From Chloromonas sp. AAM2 (taxonomy: Eukaryota; Chlorophyta; Chlorophyceae; Chlamydomonadales; Chlamydomonadaceae): DNA of 44,015 bases. Location: assembly GCA_004335635.1 (NCBI GenBank), contig QAXH01005696.1:1-44015 (forward strand), in the 5' to 3' direction. The notes beneath the pieces were generated by a model. The model did no database searches, had not been told where the DNA came from, and saw only the letters and a list, made by a program, of their open reading frames with translations. The translations under genes were made by a program, and so were the position numbers. Of the stretch, positions 22,038 through 34,223 are shown piece after piece; the stretch's first letter is position 1; each line of letters starts with the position of its first letter.

Positions 22038-24628
22038 TCACTTGTTGTATTCGAGGGGGCTGTTGCGCAGGATCTGCTCCGCATCCGGCTGCAGCACACA
22101 TGGACACACAACTGCTTGGTGCTGCTGAACTGCCCTGCCTGGAAGGATAGCAAATGCAAATGTGTACATGCGACGATTGCCTCGTTTCATTCAGGCTTGC
22201 CCATGCCTGTGCACCTCAGCCTGCCCCTTCTGTCAACACACTCACAGCGTCTCCTAGCCTCACTCGCGTCTTTTCATTGATTCTCCACCGCTCACTCGTA
22301 CCCACACAATTGGACCATATAGATACCATATAGATACCAACGGCTTGTAACCGTTCCCACGTGCCCCAGGCTCACCTGTGCCGGGGACATGTTGTTGGGC
22401 GTATTCAACAGCTCCTGAATGCCTAGCAAGATCTGCATGGTGCATGGATGACCAAGCAAGTCGTGGTCACTGCATGTTTGCTGCGCCTTGCTCATGCAGC
22501 AAACAACAGTGGGTTGTGGCAGCAGTGAAAGGGTTGACATGGCATGGTGCCAGATGATCCCCTCTGCAGCATGCTTCGTTCAGATGATGTGGACATGCTC
22601 TGAGAGCTGAGAGCAAGATATGTGCGAATCCTGTGCATCTGCAGCCGGCCTGGCATGCTTCAACGGGCAATGGCATGTGCGCAATACATTACACTTGCAA
22701 CAGCGGGCAACAGAACGCAACACAACATTTAACGCTGGAATCGGGCGCCTAGAGTCGGCCCTTCTGCTCCTCTTACCTGTTTAATCGAAATGGATGGCTT
22801 CCATTGTCCGCCCAAGTCTTCATCATCGCTGAGAATGCTCAAGCACACGTGACCGTCTGGATACACTGCAGAGAACAAGCAGGCAGGGCAGGAAAATCGG
22901 CTGTCTGGTTGAAGAGAGGATCCAGAACAGCACCGGCAAGCGGGTCTTCCTGACATTCTGTAGATTCTCAAACAGCCTGTCATGCATTCCTTCACAGCAA
23001 AATGGACTGTTTGAAATTGAGCATAGAGGAGAGCACTAGCCGGTGGCAAGCCCAGAACCTTGGTGCCTGTGTACTGCTTGCGCCCCGCACCGTTTACATG
23101 GAAGAATCCAGGCGGAAAGCTGGCCTCAGGAGCCTTCTCAGGGTATTCTTTACAGAACCTCAGTGTGACGGGGTAGTGCCTGCAGGCGGCAGGGCAATGA
23201 CATGAACAAGGTTCACGTTTTGGAGTGGGGCATGTATTCATGGACTGTTGGCATCGCCTCAACCCAAAGTTGGTATCTTGAAACCATCAACTGTATCACA
23301 TGGTACTGCCCACGGGTGGGTGGCCACTCGTACATGCTGATGTCTAGCCTCAGGATGTGGTGAGCCCCTGTAGTGGCTTCAAAAACCCAGAAAATTGTCT
23401 TGCCCTACCCAGATGTCTGTTGACTTTGTTCCAAGGTCAGTAAGTGGTTGTTTATTTATTGGTTACATAACCCATGGGCATTGTTTCATGTGCTTGTAAT
23501 CAGCATGAGTTCAGCTGTGGTGCCTGGCCTGAGCAGACGAAGGCTGCTGCCCAGATGCCGGTTGACTCACCCTCCATCCCAGGCAGTGCCCTCAACACCT
23601 GTGCATGGGAGGCAACGGCACACTCGCCATGCAAACGAACAGGGGTACAATGGAATTGATCAGTCAAGCGGGAAATGTGGCACAAGAGCCAGCTTGCCGT
23701 TCACCGTGCATGCTTTGATTCAATTCAATTCTAGAGTTGCTCTGTGGTTGGCAGGCCATGGGTAAACCCGTAGCTTAATACATTCGTACCTGGGATTGTG
23801 CAGTTCCAAGTCGTGAGGTCCACAGAGCCTGCAATTAGGATGCATATGGTACAAGCAACACAGGTGGTAATGCTTGCCCAAGCGCGTCAGGTGGTTGGGT
23901 GCGAGGTGACTGCAAGCTGGCACAAACCCAGCAATGGAGAGTGGAAATGGAAATGGAAGCAATGGAAATGGAGAGATGCACTGGCAGGCAGCATTCACGG
24001 TGGTTGCAGACACGAAGTTAGCGCAGGTGAGCAGTAGACCGTGCCATGATACGAGACATGTTTGGCAGTACGTGCAAAAGCCGTAAATGGGACAGGTTTA
24101 CAAACAGTGTGCACCGATGTGCATTGCCCTCCGGACACAAAGACATGCTGCAGAGCAATCTGCAAAGCTGTGCCCTATGACTGGAATGTGCTGGTCTGGC
24201 TAAACCCCATGCATTTCTAAGTCTGTGTGAGCTTCCACGGAGTTGTGGCCTTGCCATCACTGCCTGAAATGAGGAATGCTGTTGTGACAAGGCTGACGTG
24301 CGTGGCGGCATGCGGCAGTGGCCTGCATGGCTTGGTGCAGCTACAGTAAGTCAGCAGCCTCTCAACGTCGGCTGCTCGCCGCTGCAGGTGCTGCTGCCTT
24401 CGCGCCAGGCGTGCCTTGCTAGACCCATGCCACTTTAGTTAGAACTCACCGTCAGCATTCGCCTTGGGCTTGGCGACAAATCCAAAAGGTCGGTCACGCC
24501 GCCTACAGCATGTTGTGGAGGCGTGGGTGCATGGCTTTGCATGAAACCCGCGCAGCATCCACAGCACGACCCACTGAAGCTCACCAATTTTTCCGCTCCT
24601 CGCTTAGACGTTCCAAGTGCCGCGCCAT
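22038..24628 (-). CDS. UBC9: SUMO-conjugating enzyme E2 (UBC9/SCE1 type), 8 exons, 149 aa as modelled
   Basis: Accepts SUMO from the E1 on its catalytic cysteine and transfers it to lysines of nuclear and cytosolic targets. Exons (minus strand, 5' to 3'): 24628-24585, 24502-24450, 23828-23790, 23598-23571, 23179-23091, 22865-22777, 22432-22376, 22088-22038; all GT-AG and in frame (450 nt). The protein begins [15 protein letters not shown] and continues [60 protein letters not shown], with catalytic Cys92 in DGHVCLSIL (Cys93 in animal UBC9) and [13 protein letters not shown]. The N-terminal basic helix that separates UBC9 from ubiquitin E2s is present. Odd features: the HPN tripeptide reads H-V-N, four extra residues (LGGQ) precede WKPSISIKQ, and the protein stops after LEYNK, about ten residues short of the usual C-terminus. 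The stop overlaps a good donor (AA|GTGAGA at about 22043). A further exon starting near 21937 (reading KRASSTGRKRLTSR) is an alternative ending. Divergent from the SET gene. Confidence 0.93.
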
Positions 24629-24924
24629 TGCAGAACGCCTACAGTGTGTGTATGTGGGGGTGTGTGGGTGTGTGTGTATAGCCGCTACCTGATCTTGCAA
24701 AACGTGTTCTGGTTCGGCTGACAATTTGAAAGCACGCGACGAGCAATAGCAGGCTTTAATACAATGGTGAAGTCGCTTTACGATACACCATCACAGCCTC
24801 ACGCATTCGCAGCGTCGCAAATCCCTGGGAGGACTCCGAAACCAGAGCGGTTGGCACATGTGATCAAGATCAGAGTTCGCATGTTGGTCAGAGTGCAGCC
24901 ACACTGTGCAGCCAAACAGCCAGC
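24629..24924. promoter_or_regulatory. Shared divergent promoter region between UBC9 and the SET gene
   Basis: The start codons of the two genes face away from each other across 296 bp, so this interval must hold both 5' UTRs and promoters. It contains a GT-rich run (about 24645-24680). I see no clear TATA box for either gene. Confidence 0.6.
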
Positions 24925-27900
24925 ATGGCTACCATACATCGCAGCCTTTTCCTAAGCGCTTCGCGTCGATCCAGCTGCTGGACAAGGGCCCACAGCGGCC
25001 GGAATACCCTTCCATGTAAACCTGTACGGCCATGCAGGGTGTTGCTGCCTTGCCTTTTGAATCCTAACGCATCCAGCCAGCCTCAGCCGCTGCGTATTAC
25101 AAGAGCAGGGCAAACAGAAGAGGCAGCGGTATCTGCTGCAGCAGACACACCAGGAGATGAGGACGAGCAGCTCACTGAATCCCAACGCACACTGAACTCC
25201 TTCCTGGTCTGGCTTGTAGCCAACGGTGCGTTGAAGTCATGCCCATCTGCTGCTGGCATCTGATCAAATCTGTGCCCGGCAAACTTCTTGCTTCACCAGT
25301 CCTGGAACTTTGGAATTAACTCACAAACTTCATCAGAATCAACACATGTTGCATCATTTATCAGGTGTGCCTGGAATTAACGGCAATTGAATTAATTTGA
25401 GGGTACATTATCAATTGGTATTAGCCCTGAAGCACTGCAGTTTCCATTTAGAGAGCGCTTGCCACCGCAAGCGCGCTTGTGGGCCTGAAAACATGTTTGA
25501 TTGTATAGGAAGCTGTATGTTGCCAACGCAAACACCGTTTCTAGATACCGTCGTTACCAACCTGGAGCAAAGCAATAAAGCACTTTATGCTGCAGCAACT
25601 CTGGAGCATCCCTGGGCGCCGAGATCTCTATCATACATCATGATTATGATTGCCTCATCTGCCTGTATCGCAGACGTGCAGGGCATTGGCTTGGATGACT
25701 GCCCCACCGCCCTGTATGAGGGGGAGGATGGGGAGAGGGGTATCATTGCCCTTAAGGTAGGGACGGTCACTGGCATTTTACACACCTTTGCAGGACAAGC
25801 AGCAGCCTCCAACCCTAGGTGTCGTTGACAATCAGGTGCGCGACCCCCTTTACAACTGTTTACACCATCAGCGTAACGACACTGACACTGGTAACCACCA
25901 ACCGGCAAGAACAGCCCGAGGATGGGTAGCGTTCTGGCTAACGGGTCCAATAGTAATAGTAGCCTCACTTTGGGCAAGACTCAAGTCTGCTGCTGGTTCC
26001 GATCTAATCGTTCTTATGATGCAATCTAAGCTCAGGTCAGGGGGCACATTGGTGTGGAGCCGGGTTCCAAGGGTGGATCAGCAAGGGGAAGGTGCTTTTG
26101 TTGGCACCATGGCTGCCCACCATCAACAATACTACAAGCAAGCCCTCGCAAACAGTAGACGCGAAAAGGTGCACTGCATGCCCGCAGGCCTTGCACCTGA
26201 GTGCCATGCGGTATTCATTGCAGCCCTAGTTCTGCATTAGTACATCTCGACACGTCTCTAGTAGGATGCCCCTACAAACAAGTACGCAGATGACTAGCCC
26301 ATGGGGAGGTTTTGACTGAATTAACGATTCGGACTTGGCGAAAATGGAATCTAGAACACTGCACACCTGGTTTGCACATGGTTTGCATGTGGTGCATGGC
26401 ATGCAGGCCATCCGGAAGGGCGATGTGATCCTGCGTGTGCCGCTGAGGCTGGCGCTCACCGACCACCAACAGGACCACGAGTCAAACGCACTCATGTATG
26501 AGGTGTGTGCATGGGGTGTGTGTATGGGGTGTGAGTATGAGGTGTGTGTATGAGGTTTGTGTATGGGGTGTGTGTATGGGTGGTGTGTATGGGGTGTGTG
26601 CATGGGGTGTGTGGGGTGTGTGTGGGGGGGAGGAAAACATGTGTGCACGTCAGTGTCCTAGAATTGCGACAGCGCGACAGTAGTTATAGGGTTTGACCCC
26701 GGTTTGGCGACAATAAACTGGGGTCTGGGCGACAGACGGACACCGAACAGTTGGCAGAACAATCACTGCAGAAGCACGTGGTTTAACACGCAACAAGCCA
26801 CAGCAGCACACACGAACAGGCGTGCGGGAGCTGAGCCCCGCCCGTTTTATGTGGAGACAGTAAACCTGAAGCCCAGGATGGCCGTTGTAAGACATGAGGT
26901 AGCAAACTGGACTTGGCCAGAATGAAATGTGGAACAGTGGTGAACGTGCGGGGTCAATGGCATGAGCGGCTTGAAGGAGTGGTCAGCTACATAGCTGTCA
27001 TCAAACCTTGTACAGGGGCTGCTACGGAATTGCAGGGTCGTAGGCGTGTGGTACTCATTGCACGTTTAGAATGATGGTGTGAGGGGCTTACTGTGCAGAA
27101 TGACATACACCGAGATGCCACCTTCTGTACTGTTTGTCGTGTGTGGTCATGCCTGCTCTGATTACGAGTCGTGGCGATGGTATGGCACAGGCCCATCCCC
27201 CTCGTGCAAATCTGTGTCGTTTTCCTGCGATACATATTGTGTGCTCTTGTCACACGAGCAGTGCATGTCAGTACCATGCACAAGAGTCCATTCCATGAAC
27301 AACATGCAAGGCCAGTTCCAAGCCCTGCTATGTCTGCCCACCCACTGACAAGTGCATGCCAAAGCAGCCCTTCCTGCCATGCCATGCCCCCCAGGATGCC
27401 CCCTGGAGTGTGCGACTGTCCACCAAGCTCTTACGCGAGCGGGCCCGGGGCCCCCGCAGCCCGTGGCACCCATACCTCTCGGTCCTGCCCGCCCGCGTGC
27501 CCGCACCCCTAGAAGTGTTCAGCTGGGAGGACATGCAGCAGGTGGAGTGGCCGCCCGCACAGGTGGGACATGCAACAGGGTACTGATGCTTTGTTCATTT
27601 GGTGCAGTCGGCGCTCGTCCATGTTCGCGCAGGTGTCAGCCTGGTCAGTCAGCGTTTAGTCTCCAAATGTCGGTCTCTTGACACGGCCTTTGTCCATGTT
27701 CTCACACTAAGATGCCAAGTTGCGCCAACTGGTATAGGACAGCCCCACAATAGCAGGACTGATGTCGCTTTTCACGTCATCATGCTGACGCACGCATGTG
27801 CGCCATGTGCTTGCCTCAGGCTGCCATATACGACTACAACTGGTTGGTGACGGGTGCATACACTCGGGCAGCGGGGTCCGGGCCTGGCCCGGAGCAGCTC

Positions 27901-30900
27901 AAAGCAGTGCAGGAACAAATGGTGAGGGTGCTTCTGATGCTAACTGATTGCAATTGGACTAATAAATTATCATGTTTCTTGCATGGGGAGAGAGCAGCAG
28001 TGATGGTCTGGTTTAACAATTTTCACCCGGCTTCATACATACAGTGCGTTCTAGTCGGCTGTGGTGTAGGATGCATAAACGCCAGGAGCAAGCAGTGAGA
28101 GAGCGTTTGTGGTGCTTCTGATGCTGATCAAGTGCTCAGGCTGGCACTCTGGTTCCACCGCACCGAGGCTGATGATTGAACTACCAGCTCCATCATCATC
28201 ATAGCTAAAAGTCACTTGTTTAGCTGGCTTTGATGTATTGCATCAGCGCCAGTATTGTGTGCCAATTGTCTACTCTTGCCTCGTTTACGGTGACTGTGCT
28301 GGCAGTACATCTGAGCTTTGTTTCAAGCAGCCCAAGCTCGGGTATCTTGGGTCCGTTTGCTACCTTGGTTTTGCGATGTGCTGCTGCTAATCTTGATAAC
28401 GCACAATGAAAGAAACAGACATTCTCTTCAGTCCCATGAATTCATCGCATCGACTCAAGCCCAGAGCACATCATGCCATGGGTCATGTACCATTGGAAAT
28501 GATGATGGTGACGTCATGCTTTTGGTGTTATCGGTGTTGATGTGTGGGGATGACCCCTTTCTGGTGTTGCTATTCGCAGGCCTCGCGGGACGCAGGCGGC
28601 ACCCTGGGCTGGCTGGTGTCAGAGGAGCGGGCTGTGGGCTCGCCCGCCCCCGACAGCTCTCAGATACAGCAGGTGCTGGGCGGGGCGGACGCGGAACAAT
28701 TCCAGTGGGCGATGTCGGTGAGCGGGGGAATGGTGGGAGGGGGGGTCAAGGGATGGTAGGGAATGGAAGGGCCCAGGATGGTTGTGCAATAGCTGTACAG
28801 CGACTTGTTTCCTGCATTTCCTGGCCGTCAACTTGTTGGTCTTGCTTGCTCTTCCTCTAGTCAGGACTGTGCTTGTCTGTTGTTCCGCCAGGAGAAGTAT
28901 CTTCTTGCACAGGGCCAGAAAGCAAAACGAGCCAGAAAACAAAACGAGCAAGGTCAATGTCATGGCTGTCCACGCTGCAGCCAAGCACTACTCATCGACT
29001 TCCCTATTCCCTGCCACTGCTTTTGATGTTTCTCTGTCGTTTCCAACGTTTCTGCCCAGGTGGTTCACTCGCGCACTTTTGCCAACGCAGCGCGAGGCGG
29101 CGGTGTAGGTGTGCGCATGCTAGTGCCCCTGGTGGACATGCTCAACCATGCAGGCGACGTAACGGCGTCGGGTCTCATGGACGATACGAACATAACGCCA
29201 ACAGATAACGTCAGGTGTGGCCAATCACATGCCAACCTAGCAGGACGGATGTTTTGACTGGACCCTATGGGTGCATTATAGCAGTGGGTATTTGTCAGCT
29301 GCCTAGCACATCGTGGAAGGGTTGGACTGAACCTGGGACCAGGCAGTGTTACCGGGACAGACGCTGCTACTGGCGCAGCCAAGGCGCCTGGTTCAGCAAC
29401 CAGGAGGGGCTGGGCACAGTCTTATCTAATCAATAAATCTGTCAGAGATCTCATTTGATCGAGGCACTCAGGCCCACACATGGTCGGGGGGTGTTATTGT
29501 GTGCAGCGCCCACTGTTGATCGTGCACATGAATCCGTGGGCGCCGATCTCACACGTGGTTGCTCTTCTCCGCGGCTGCAGGCATGCTGTGTGTGCTGCCT
29601 GGGCACACAGAAATGTTTGCCTGTGGTTCTTGTCTTTGTACGACTGTGTCAATGCACACCATGCGCCCAGGGTGTCCCGCAAACCCAGCCAAAAATCACA
29701 CTTCATTTCCACTTTTTTTGTCCGTGCAGGTGGGACGTGGTGTCCCCGGAGCGCAGCGCCCTTGGGTGCTGGGAGATGGCGGTCAGCGCCACTGCGGACA
29801 TCTCAGAGGGCTCCCCGCTGCTGCTCAGCTATGGGGACAGGCCCAGCGATGACTTCTTCCTGCACTATGGTTTCGTGCCGCCCCTGTGCAACCCTCTGGA
29901 GGTGAGCGACAATGATGTTGGGTGCCACAGCTGCGTGTTGACCTACAGACCACCATGCAGAGTGATGTGGCACAACATGGGCGTGCAATATGGGTGATCA
30001 TTAGCCGAGCTGCAACGTGAATACCATATCCATGCAATCCAGTTGTAGATCATCCAACCCTGTCGCTGTCGGCAGGTATGCCCAGCTATTTGACGTGGAA
30101 AGTTGTGGTGTCATAATCCCGGTTGAGCGCGGTGGTTTGCGGAGCCACACTCGATTTGTTTTTATGCCAGTGCCTATCCCCTTCCGTGTCCTGTGGCGGC
30201 TCACCTGATGGGAAACAATTATACATAATCAGCTTGTTGCACGGACAGCTGTACTGCGCTGGTATGGACCGGTTGGGTCGAGCACGGCAAGGCAGGCAGA
30301 GCCCAGAGGAGAAGGAGGGTTGTGCTGACTTTGCACAGGGGTGCGACCAAGCATGTGTCCGCCACAGGTGCAGCCCACGTGCCACCTTAGCTCTACAGAG
30401 TGAGGGCTGTCAGAACACCAGGCTGAGCCCTCCTGACCCAATGTTCACGTACACACCCTGCTTGTGTTTGCTCGCAGGACGCTGTTCTGTTTGAGGATGC
30501 GGAGGAAGCGCTTGAATGGCACCACGCCCAGTACGCACCGCAGGTGAGGTAAACAAAGTATCTGAACCAATATCAACCAATATCAGTACCTGATATGATA
30601 GAGGGAATCTGTACGCATCGCAGGTGAGAAAGTGAAGTGAGATGGCTGATTCAGTGAAAAGATTGGTTTGAATTACATCCTACACGGCATGAATGGGACT
30701 TGAGCACCAGCAGACATACCTTCCAGGATGGCACCCTGTCGCACATGGCTGGTGTTGTGGTGAGTGGTGTGAAAATTAGGCCGCCAGTCTCCATACAATC
30801 TGACACGGGATCTCGTTCAGTGCATGTCTGAAGGGCCGTCGTCCATCAATTATGAATGTAAAAAAGGAAATGAAACTGGGGCAATTGTTGGTTTGCAAGT

Positions 30901-32860
30901 TCCGTGTCAATGCAATTGACGGCTGAGCGCTTGCATGCTTTGCACTGTGGCTAGCCAGAACAACTCCCTGGCCGCCTGCCGTACCCCATTGCCCATGCAG
31001 ATGCCGTTAGAGGAGGCGGAGGCTGTCTATGCACGCGCATACACAGCAGCCCTGCAGGAGCAGAAGCAGGCAGCTACACCCGCAAACACGCAGCAGACGC
31101 AGCAGCAGCAGCAGCAGCCAGGACAGGCACAAGTGCAGGGGCAAGCGCAGGCGCAGGGGCAAGGGCAAGGGCAGGGAGAGCCGCAGGAAGGACAGCAGCC
31201 GTCTAAACCGGCCAAACTACCCAAGGGATGGGAAAAGCTCAAGGTAATGCCCCTCAACACGCATACACCAAGTACAGAGTGTGCAAGTCCAAGAGTGTGC
31301 AAGTCAGCAAGAGGGTTTACTTGTACAGAAAGTAAAGCTAGAGGGTTTACTTGTACAGAAGTATGGAAATTGGATGTCAGCGTGCAGCGCCGGTCAACAT
31401 GCTCTTCTAAGCGCCTGGAGATAACCATGACCAGTTGTTAGAGTGCGGTGGTCAGAACCCATGGTCGAACCAACAACAGATACGAGATCAACAATACAAA
31501 CTGACAGAGCGGTGCTCAAAGAACCTGTCTGTCGTCCTGTCAGGCGTACGCTGCGGGGCGTGTGGACGCAGCGCTGATCACTGCCTTCCGCGCGGCCATG
31601 GGCGGGGACACACGGGCCGCCGAGGGGGCAGTGGCGTGCAGGGCCCGGCAGCTGCTGGGTGCCATGAGGACCCCCCTGATGATGGACTTGCTCGCACTGT
31701 GGCAGGACGCGGCGTGTGAGTGGGCAGGCATAGATGGATCAGAAAGATGAACTACTATGGATTTGCCAGTTCCAACAGTGTGCCTAGGTCACTGGATCCT
31801 AGTAAGGGTGCGGCCGTCGCATGTGGAGTCATCAAGAAGTGACCACTGCCAGTGGTAAAACGAACAGACACAGACAGGTGGCCAAGGAGATCAGTCATCA
31901 CTTTGGGGATGCATGTTAAGTAGTAAACGCAGGTGCGCGACAGGCGGTCGTCGACAAACGTTGCTGGCGTGAAAAGTGCACACGCTTGCAGAAGTTTGGA
32001 TTACTTTAAGTTGTCAGTAGTTATATACGAACGCTTAGGCCAGATCAGTATCTGGAGCTATAACGAGACTCAGATCGTCTAAGCAAGTCCCTCTCAGGCT
32101 TTGGCGTTGCATTGGATCCTAAGCCAGGGCCTGATTAGTAGCTAGCATCTGCAGGACGCAACATGTCGACTTACTGCGCAACATGTCGACTTACAAATCA
32201 CATGCCAGACTCCTGCTTGGGTTATACTAGCAAGGGGACGACTCCTTGGATTGTACTATGACGGGCCTTGGATTGTCTGCATGTGCAGGGCGAGCCGACC
32301 AACAGGAGCAGGGCGTTGTGGCCAAGCTGCTGCTGCAGCAGGCCGAGCAGCAGCAGCAGGTTGAAGCAGCTGAGGCGAGGCAGGCAGCGAGAGCAGCAGC
32401 GGGTGGAAATGCTGGCTCTACAGCAGCACCAGCAGCAGGGGTCAGTGGGGAAAACGGTGGCAATGCTAGCGCGCAAGCAGCAGCAACAGCAGGGACAGGA
32501 GCAGCAGCAGCAGGTGCTGGAGCGGCACCAGCTGCTGGTAGCGGTGAAGTGAGCTCGCCTCCAGCAGGCACGCTAGACGAGCTGGTTCAGTCATTGAACG
32601 AACAGGCAGCAAAGCTACAGGAGGCAGGGGGTGTGCCACCTCTGCTGCTGGCACCACTGACGTCCACACAGCTGTTGTGTGTGCGATTCCGAGCAGCCAA
32701 GAAGATAGTGTTGTGGGGTGTTGTCTATCGGGCGTTGTGTGGGGTAAAGCAGGTGGAGGCAGGCAGGGGGACGGATGCAGCTGGTGTGGGAGCCAGCCAG
32801 CTGGATGGGCTGGCAGCACTCCCACGCCGGTTGGGCAAGCAGACTGTACCCTTGCTATGA
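24925..32860 (+). CDS. SET-domain protein lysine methyltransferase, Rubisco-LSMT/SETD3 family, 13 exons, about 766 aa
   Basis: Predicted S-adenosylmethionine-dependent protein methyltransferase; relatives modify Rubisco large subunit and aldolase in chloroplasts or actin in animals. Exons: 24925-25225, 25674-25756, 26407-26502, 27395-27562, 27820-27921, 28580-28717, 29060-29214, 29730-29901, 30478-30543, 30727-30759 (33-nt exon, inferred from strong borders and frame), 31001-31243, 31544-31715, 32289-32860; total 2301 nt, in frame. The first 60 residues are rich in R, S and A with almost no acidic residues, as in a chloroplast transit peptide. The SET domain is split by a long insert, as in LSMT: RGIIALKAIRKGDVILRVP, then SPWHPYLSVLP, VPLVDMLNH (N325, H326), SEGSPLLLSYGD (Y382) and DDFFLHYGF. 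The C-terminal substrate-binding region ends near LLCVRFRAAKK. It is interrupted by a Gln/Gly-rich insert (about 458-505) and an Ala/Gln/Gly-rich insert in the last exon, so the protein is about 50% longer than the family norm. The target protein is unknown. Confidence 0.9.
26503..26632 (+). repeat. G/T-rich minisatellite in SET gene intron 3
   Basis: Imperfect repeats of gtgtgtatgggg, gtgtgcatgggg and gtatgaggtgt begin at the splice donor itself and run for about 130 bp. The strand is very G-rich, so the transcript could form G-quadruplex-like structure close to the donor. Confidence 0.85.
31099..31180 (+). repeat. CAG/CAA-rich coding repeat (poly-Gln/Gly tract) in the SET gene
   Basis: Within exon 11 a run of CAG codons is followed by alternating CAG/GGG/CAA codons, encoding QQQQQQ and then Q-G, Q-A and Q-V pairs. 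It is coding in the modelled frame and is bounded by non-repetitive KLPKGWEKLK at the exon end. Confidence 0.85.
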
Positions 32861-32945
32861 ATGCTTGTAAAGCATTCGCCTTCAGGCACGATGACTGTCA
32901 TCATGCCAAGCCTTGAATATAACATGCATCAAGCGCAAACCTTAC

Positions 32946-32950
32946 TGTAA
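32946..32950 (+). terminator. Possible polyadenylation signal of the SET gene (TGTAA)
   Basis: TGTAA, the volvocalean poly(A) signal, 86 bases after the stop codon. Another TGTAA at 32866 is probably too close to the stop. Chance occurrence cannot be excluded. Confidence 0.3.
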
Positions 32951-33112
32951 CGAGAGGTTATATCAAGCGTGTCGCATTCACAGAGATCCCTCTTTACACA
33001 CGCGTCGGTTGTCAGAGAAAATGAAATACTGATGCAAGAATTGTGAACATTGCATGCAAGAATTGTGAACAACAGCAAACGAAGGATGATTGCTCATAAA
33101 CAGACACACACA

Positions 33113-33141
33113 CAAAAAGAAGTTTGCCAGTTCTGGGACAG
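33113..33141 (-). repeat. Dispersed motif B, copy 4 (inverted)
   Basis: Minus-strand reading gives ACTGTCCCAGAACTGGCAAA, then CTTC and T-rich sequence, next to a short (CA)n run. The core is identical to copies 1 and 3. Confidence 0.85.
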
Positions 33142-34201
33142 TTTGCGCGCAATATCATCCAGGCTCTTTTCGTAGGTGCCAAATGCAAACTTATGATTGC
33201 TGACTGGCCCCTCCATGGATGACACATCAGAAGAGTGAAAGTCAAATGCATGGCACGCCATGCCCTTTGTATTGCAATGGCCGCCTCTGTCCTCTGGCGG
33301 CTGGCTTGCACAGCACGAGCTTTGCCATGATGCTCACGCACTTGCAGATTGAACGGGCCAACTGCCGATAACAGTCCTTTACGTTGGAGACGTTGCAAGC
33401 ACGCATGAGCCTGGGCGACACCCTGGAAATACCCAAGCACTGGCGCAGTGATGTCCTGGCGGTTCTTTCCAGCTGCACTGATTGGGAGGCCATGTTGTCT
33501 GGCTGCTGTGCTTTGATAAACCTAGAGATTTTCTTTCAGGGTGATTGAACGCAGATGTCTTCTTTCACAAGAAAGAGAGCGCAGGCCTTAAGACCTGTCA
33601 CTTGTACGTCCTGTTGTGAGTGGTGGTGTTTGAGAGAGGATGTGTGTCGTGGGCGCCTGATTGGTATTCTCTGTGTGCCCTGGTCTTAGGACCAGTGACG
33701 CTAACCCTGAGATTGTTCTGCGCGTGCCTGCCGCCACAAGAGGCCTTAGTGTGCGAGTGTCGACACCTCGGTTTGTCTGGAGTCGTGATCCTGGTCCGCT
33801 CATGACTGTGTACGGGCGAATTTGCCTTGCGACCCTTGGGCGGTTTTCCACGGACGTTCGTGTGCAGGAGCTGCTGCTGCTGGTCCGGACTGCGCCAAGG
33901 GCAACCGCAAAAATCGCAGTGGCACTGGACCCTGCCTTTTGTGCTTCGCCACCGAGGGCGCCGACAGGTTTTTGAGTCTCAGCTCTGAGGCCCAGCGCCA
34001 CCACTGGATCAAGTGCCCGTCCAAGGCAGCTGGGCAGTTGATAACTCAGAACCAGAGGGTGATTGCAGGCAACAAGCTGGCAAAGTTGATAGCAGGGGAA
34101 TAGACACGGTCTTGACACTGTTGTGTTGTCTGACACAAGACCCAAAGGCTCAAGCTAACTCAAGTGTGGACTTGGTGTGGACGTTGGGGGAAAAACATCC
34201 A

Positions 34202-34223
34202 ATGTTTGCCAGGTCTGGGACAG
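34202..34223 (-). repeat. Dispersed motif B, copy 5 (diverged, inverted)
   Basis: Minus-strand reading gives TGTCCCAGACCTGGCAAACA. It matches the core except for one A-to-C change and lacks the T-run. Confidence 0.55.

Noticed and set aside
32222..32825. Minus-strand frames opposite the last SET exon
   Set aside because: Leu/Cys/Ala-rich products of reading CAG/GCA repeats antisense; the plus-strand frame has splice support and family context.
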